Shown here: positions 63,086-64,000 of the stretch, one piece after another
Position numbering within the stretch: the first letter of the stretch is position 1
How the letters are laid out: each line of letters begins with the position of its first letter
Origin: Phycisphaerales bacterium
Lineage (GTDB): Bacteria; Planctomycetota; Phycisphaerae; Phycisphaerales; UBA5793
Direction: 5' to 3'
Length of the DNA stretch: 64,000 nt
Assembly (NCBI GenBank): GCA_020852515.1
Contig: JADZAS010000011.1
Coordinates: 1-64,000, forward strand
Notes under the pieces: model-generated
The model's input: only the letters and a program-made list of their open reading frames with translations
Database searches by the model: none
Told to the model about the DNA's origin: nothing
Program-made: the position numbers and the translations under genes

Positions 63086-64000
63086 CTACTCGATGCGGGC
63101 CACGTTGCTCGTGCCGCAGGTGGTAAGGTCAATGAGTTGGAGGAACGAGCCGCACGCGGCGCCACCGACTGAGGAACTGAGAATCTTCGATCCATCTCCC
63201 TCGGAACGGCCGGTCCAGACTACTTGAATCTGATTGGCACAGAGCCCAAGCGACGTGCCGGGACAGGGCATCTGTTCCGGCACGACAAAGGCACCTTCGC
63301 ATCGGGCGAAGATCAGTGCCACCCGCGCGTCGGGTGTTGCTCCGTTCCACTCCACGCGAATAGGGCCACCGATTGGACAGGTCGCATTGACAGAAAGCGC
63401 GACACCGGTCCGATTACTTAACTTGACGAGCACCGCGTCTGTAAAACCGTGGAACGAGTTGCTGTGCCCTTCGAAATCCCCTGATTCGGTCGATCCAACT
63501 ATCAACGCATTGCCAAGCAAATCCAGCTCCACATCGCGACCCGAATCCACTTCACTACCCCCAAGGTAAGTCATCCATTGAATCTCACCGACCGCATCGA
63601 CCTGGAGTATGAACAGGTCGTTCACTCCGCCGTGGTGCTCGTTGTTCCTCCCCTCAAAGTCCGTCGATTGTGTCGTGCCCGCCACCAGCGCATTGCCGGC
63701 ACGATCAACTGCAACTCCAAACCCATCATCGTCACCGCTGCCGCCAAGGTAGGTCATCCACTGCAGTTGGCCGGCAGGGTCGACTTTGAATACGAAGCAC
63801 TCCCCCGAATCTCCGTGGCTCGAATTGTTCCGGCCTTCGAAGTCTATGGATTGCGAATACCCCGTCACAATTGCGTTGTCGGCCGGGTCGACAGCAATGT
63901 CTTTGCCACGGTCCCAGTCACTTCCTCCGTAGTATGTCATCCAGCGCACTTGACCGGTCGGGCTCACACTGGCAACAAAGGCGTCTCCTCCCCAAGTACC
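63086..64000 (-). CDS. SBBP beta-propeller secreted protein, 5' end outside the window
   Basis: At least 304 residues; the frame stays open to the window edge (AFVASVSPTGQVRW precedes the first GTG), so the N-terminus is missing. SBBP-type repeats of about 55 residues are seen: QVRWMTYYGGSDWDRGKDIAVD, QLQWMTYLGGSGDDDGFGVAVD, EIQWMTYLGGSEVDSGRDVELD, each with NALVAG and DFEGRNN-type parts. The C-terminal domain (NATCPIGGPIRVEWNGATPDA... TCGTSNVARIE) is the one shared with the FG-GAP protein at 46194-47633. Likely secreted; function unknown. Confidence 0.82.
   Translation of the reverse strand, partial: GTWGGDAFVASVSPTGQVRWMTYYGGSDWDRGKDIAVDPADNAIVTGYSQSIDFEGRNNSSHGDSGECFVFKVDPAGQLQWMTYLGGSGDDDGFGVAVDRAGNALVAGTTQSTDFEGRNNEHHGGVNDLFILQVDAVGEIQWMTYLGGSEVDSGRDVELDLLGNALIVGSTESGDFEGHSNSFHGFTDAVLVKLSNRTGVALSVNATCPIGGPIRVEWNGATPDARVALIFARCEGAFVVPEQMPCPGTSLGLCANQIQVVWTGRSEGDGSKILSSSVGGAACGSFLQLIDLTTCGTSNVARIE

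Overview
The window is a GC-rich (roughly two thirds G+C) bacterial chromosome segment that reads as a Planctomycetota member, most likely of the class Phycisphaerae. The indicators are inference from gene style: pseudopilin-like proteins with an [20 protein letters not shown]-type head and DUF1559-like tails, a PEP-CTERM variant tail with PAPGA, tandem porins of the OprO/P type, dockerin, FG-GAP, HAF and SBBP repeat secreted proteins, many small lipoproteins, and few operons. No rRNA, CRISPR array, prophage or plasmid module is visible.

Layout. 1-651: apparently non-coding, with two sigma-54-like promoter motifs and a short degenerate C-terminal gene remnant at its right edge. 652-9098: mostly minus-strand genes (FapA/DUF342, PilZ, trpB with a membrane protein, a type-IV-pilin-like protein, a PA0069-type radical SAM protein, small hypotheticals). 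9128-14681: translation and methyl metabolism (glnS, gltX, metK), with a REP-associated tyrosine transposase gene (RAYT-like) wedged between glnS and gltX. 14758-26490: a degenerate M24 peptidase-fold protein, TolB-like propeller, rpiA, lipoproteins, a KAS-II enzyme, GNAT, a PEP-CTERM-like protein, recO, ParA and VanZ. 26504-32003: two tandem paralogous porins and transketolase. 32247-47633: envelope and secreted proteins, dominated by a 2029-residue alpha-2-macroglobulin and an operon of sensor kinase, NtrC-type regulator and dockerin protein; a near-perfect sigma-54 promoter precedes a nearby secreted-protein gene. 47799-52122: a MacAB-like export operon (ATPase, FtsX-type permease, HlyD adaptor). 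52228-54561: duplicated membrane/zinc-ribbon genes around a cardiolipin-synthase-like gene. 54709-60549: a minus-strand cluster of ABC exporter, sugar-nucleotidyltransferase-like enzyme, CDP-glycerol glycerophosphotransferase-like enzyme, HAF protein and pseudopilin, which I read as a candidate surface phosphopolymer locus. 60814-62932: tRNA-Met and pyrG. 63086-64000: the 3' part of an SBBP beta-propeller gene that runs off the window.

Three threads run across the window. First, at least eleven genes, many of them housekeeping (glnS, gltX, pyrG, recO), have no Shine-Dalgarno sequence but carry a TANNNT -10-like box 5-9 nt before the start codon, which suggests leaderless transcription, while the other genes have clear GGAG-type sites. 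Second, several secreted proteins share one of two C-terminal domains that I do not recognise as named families. Third, sigma-54 signals and an NtrC-type regulator occur in the same segment.
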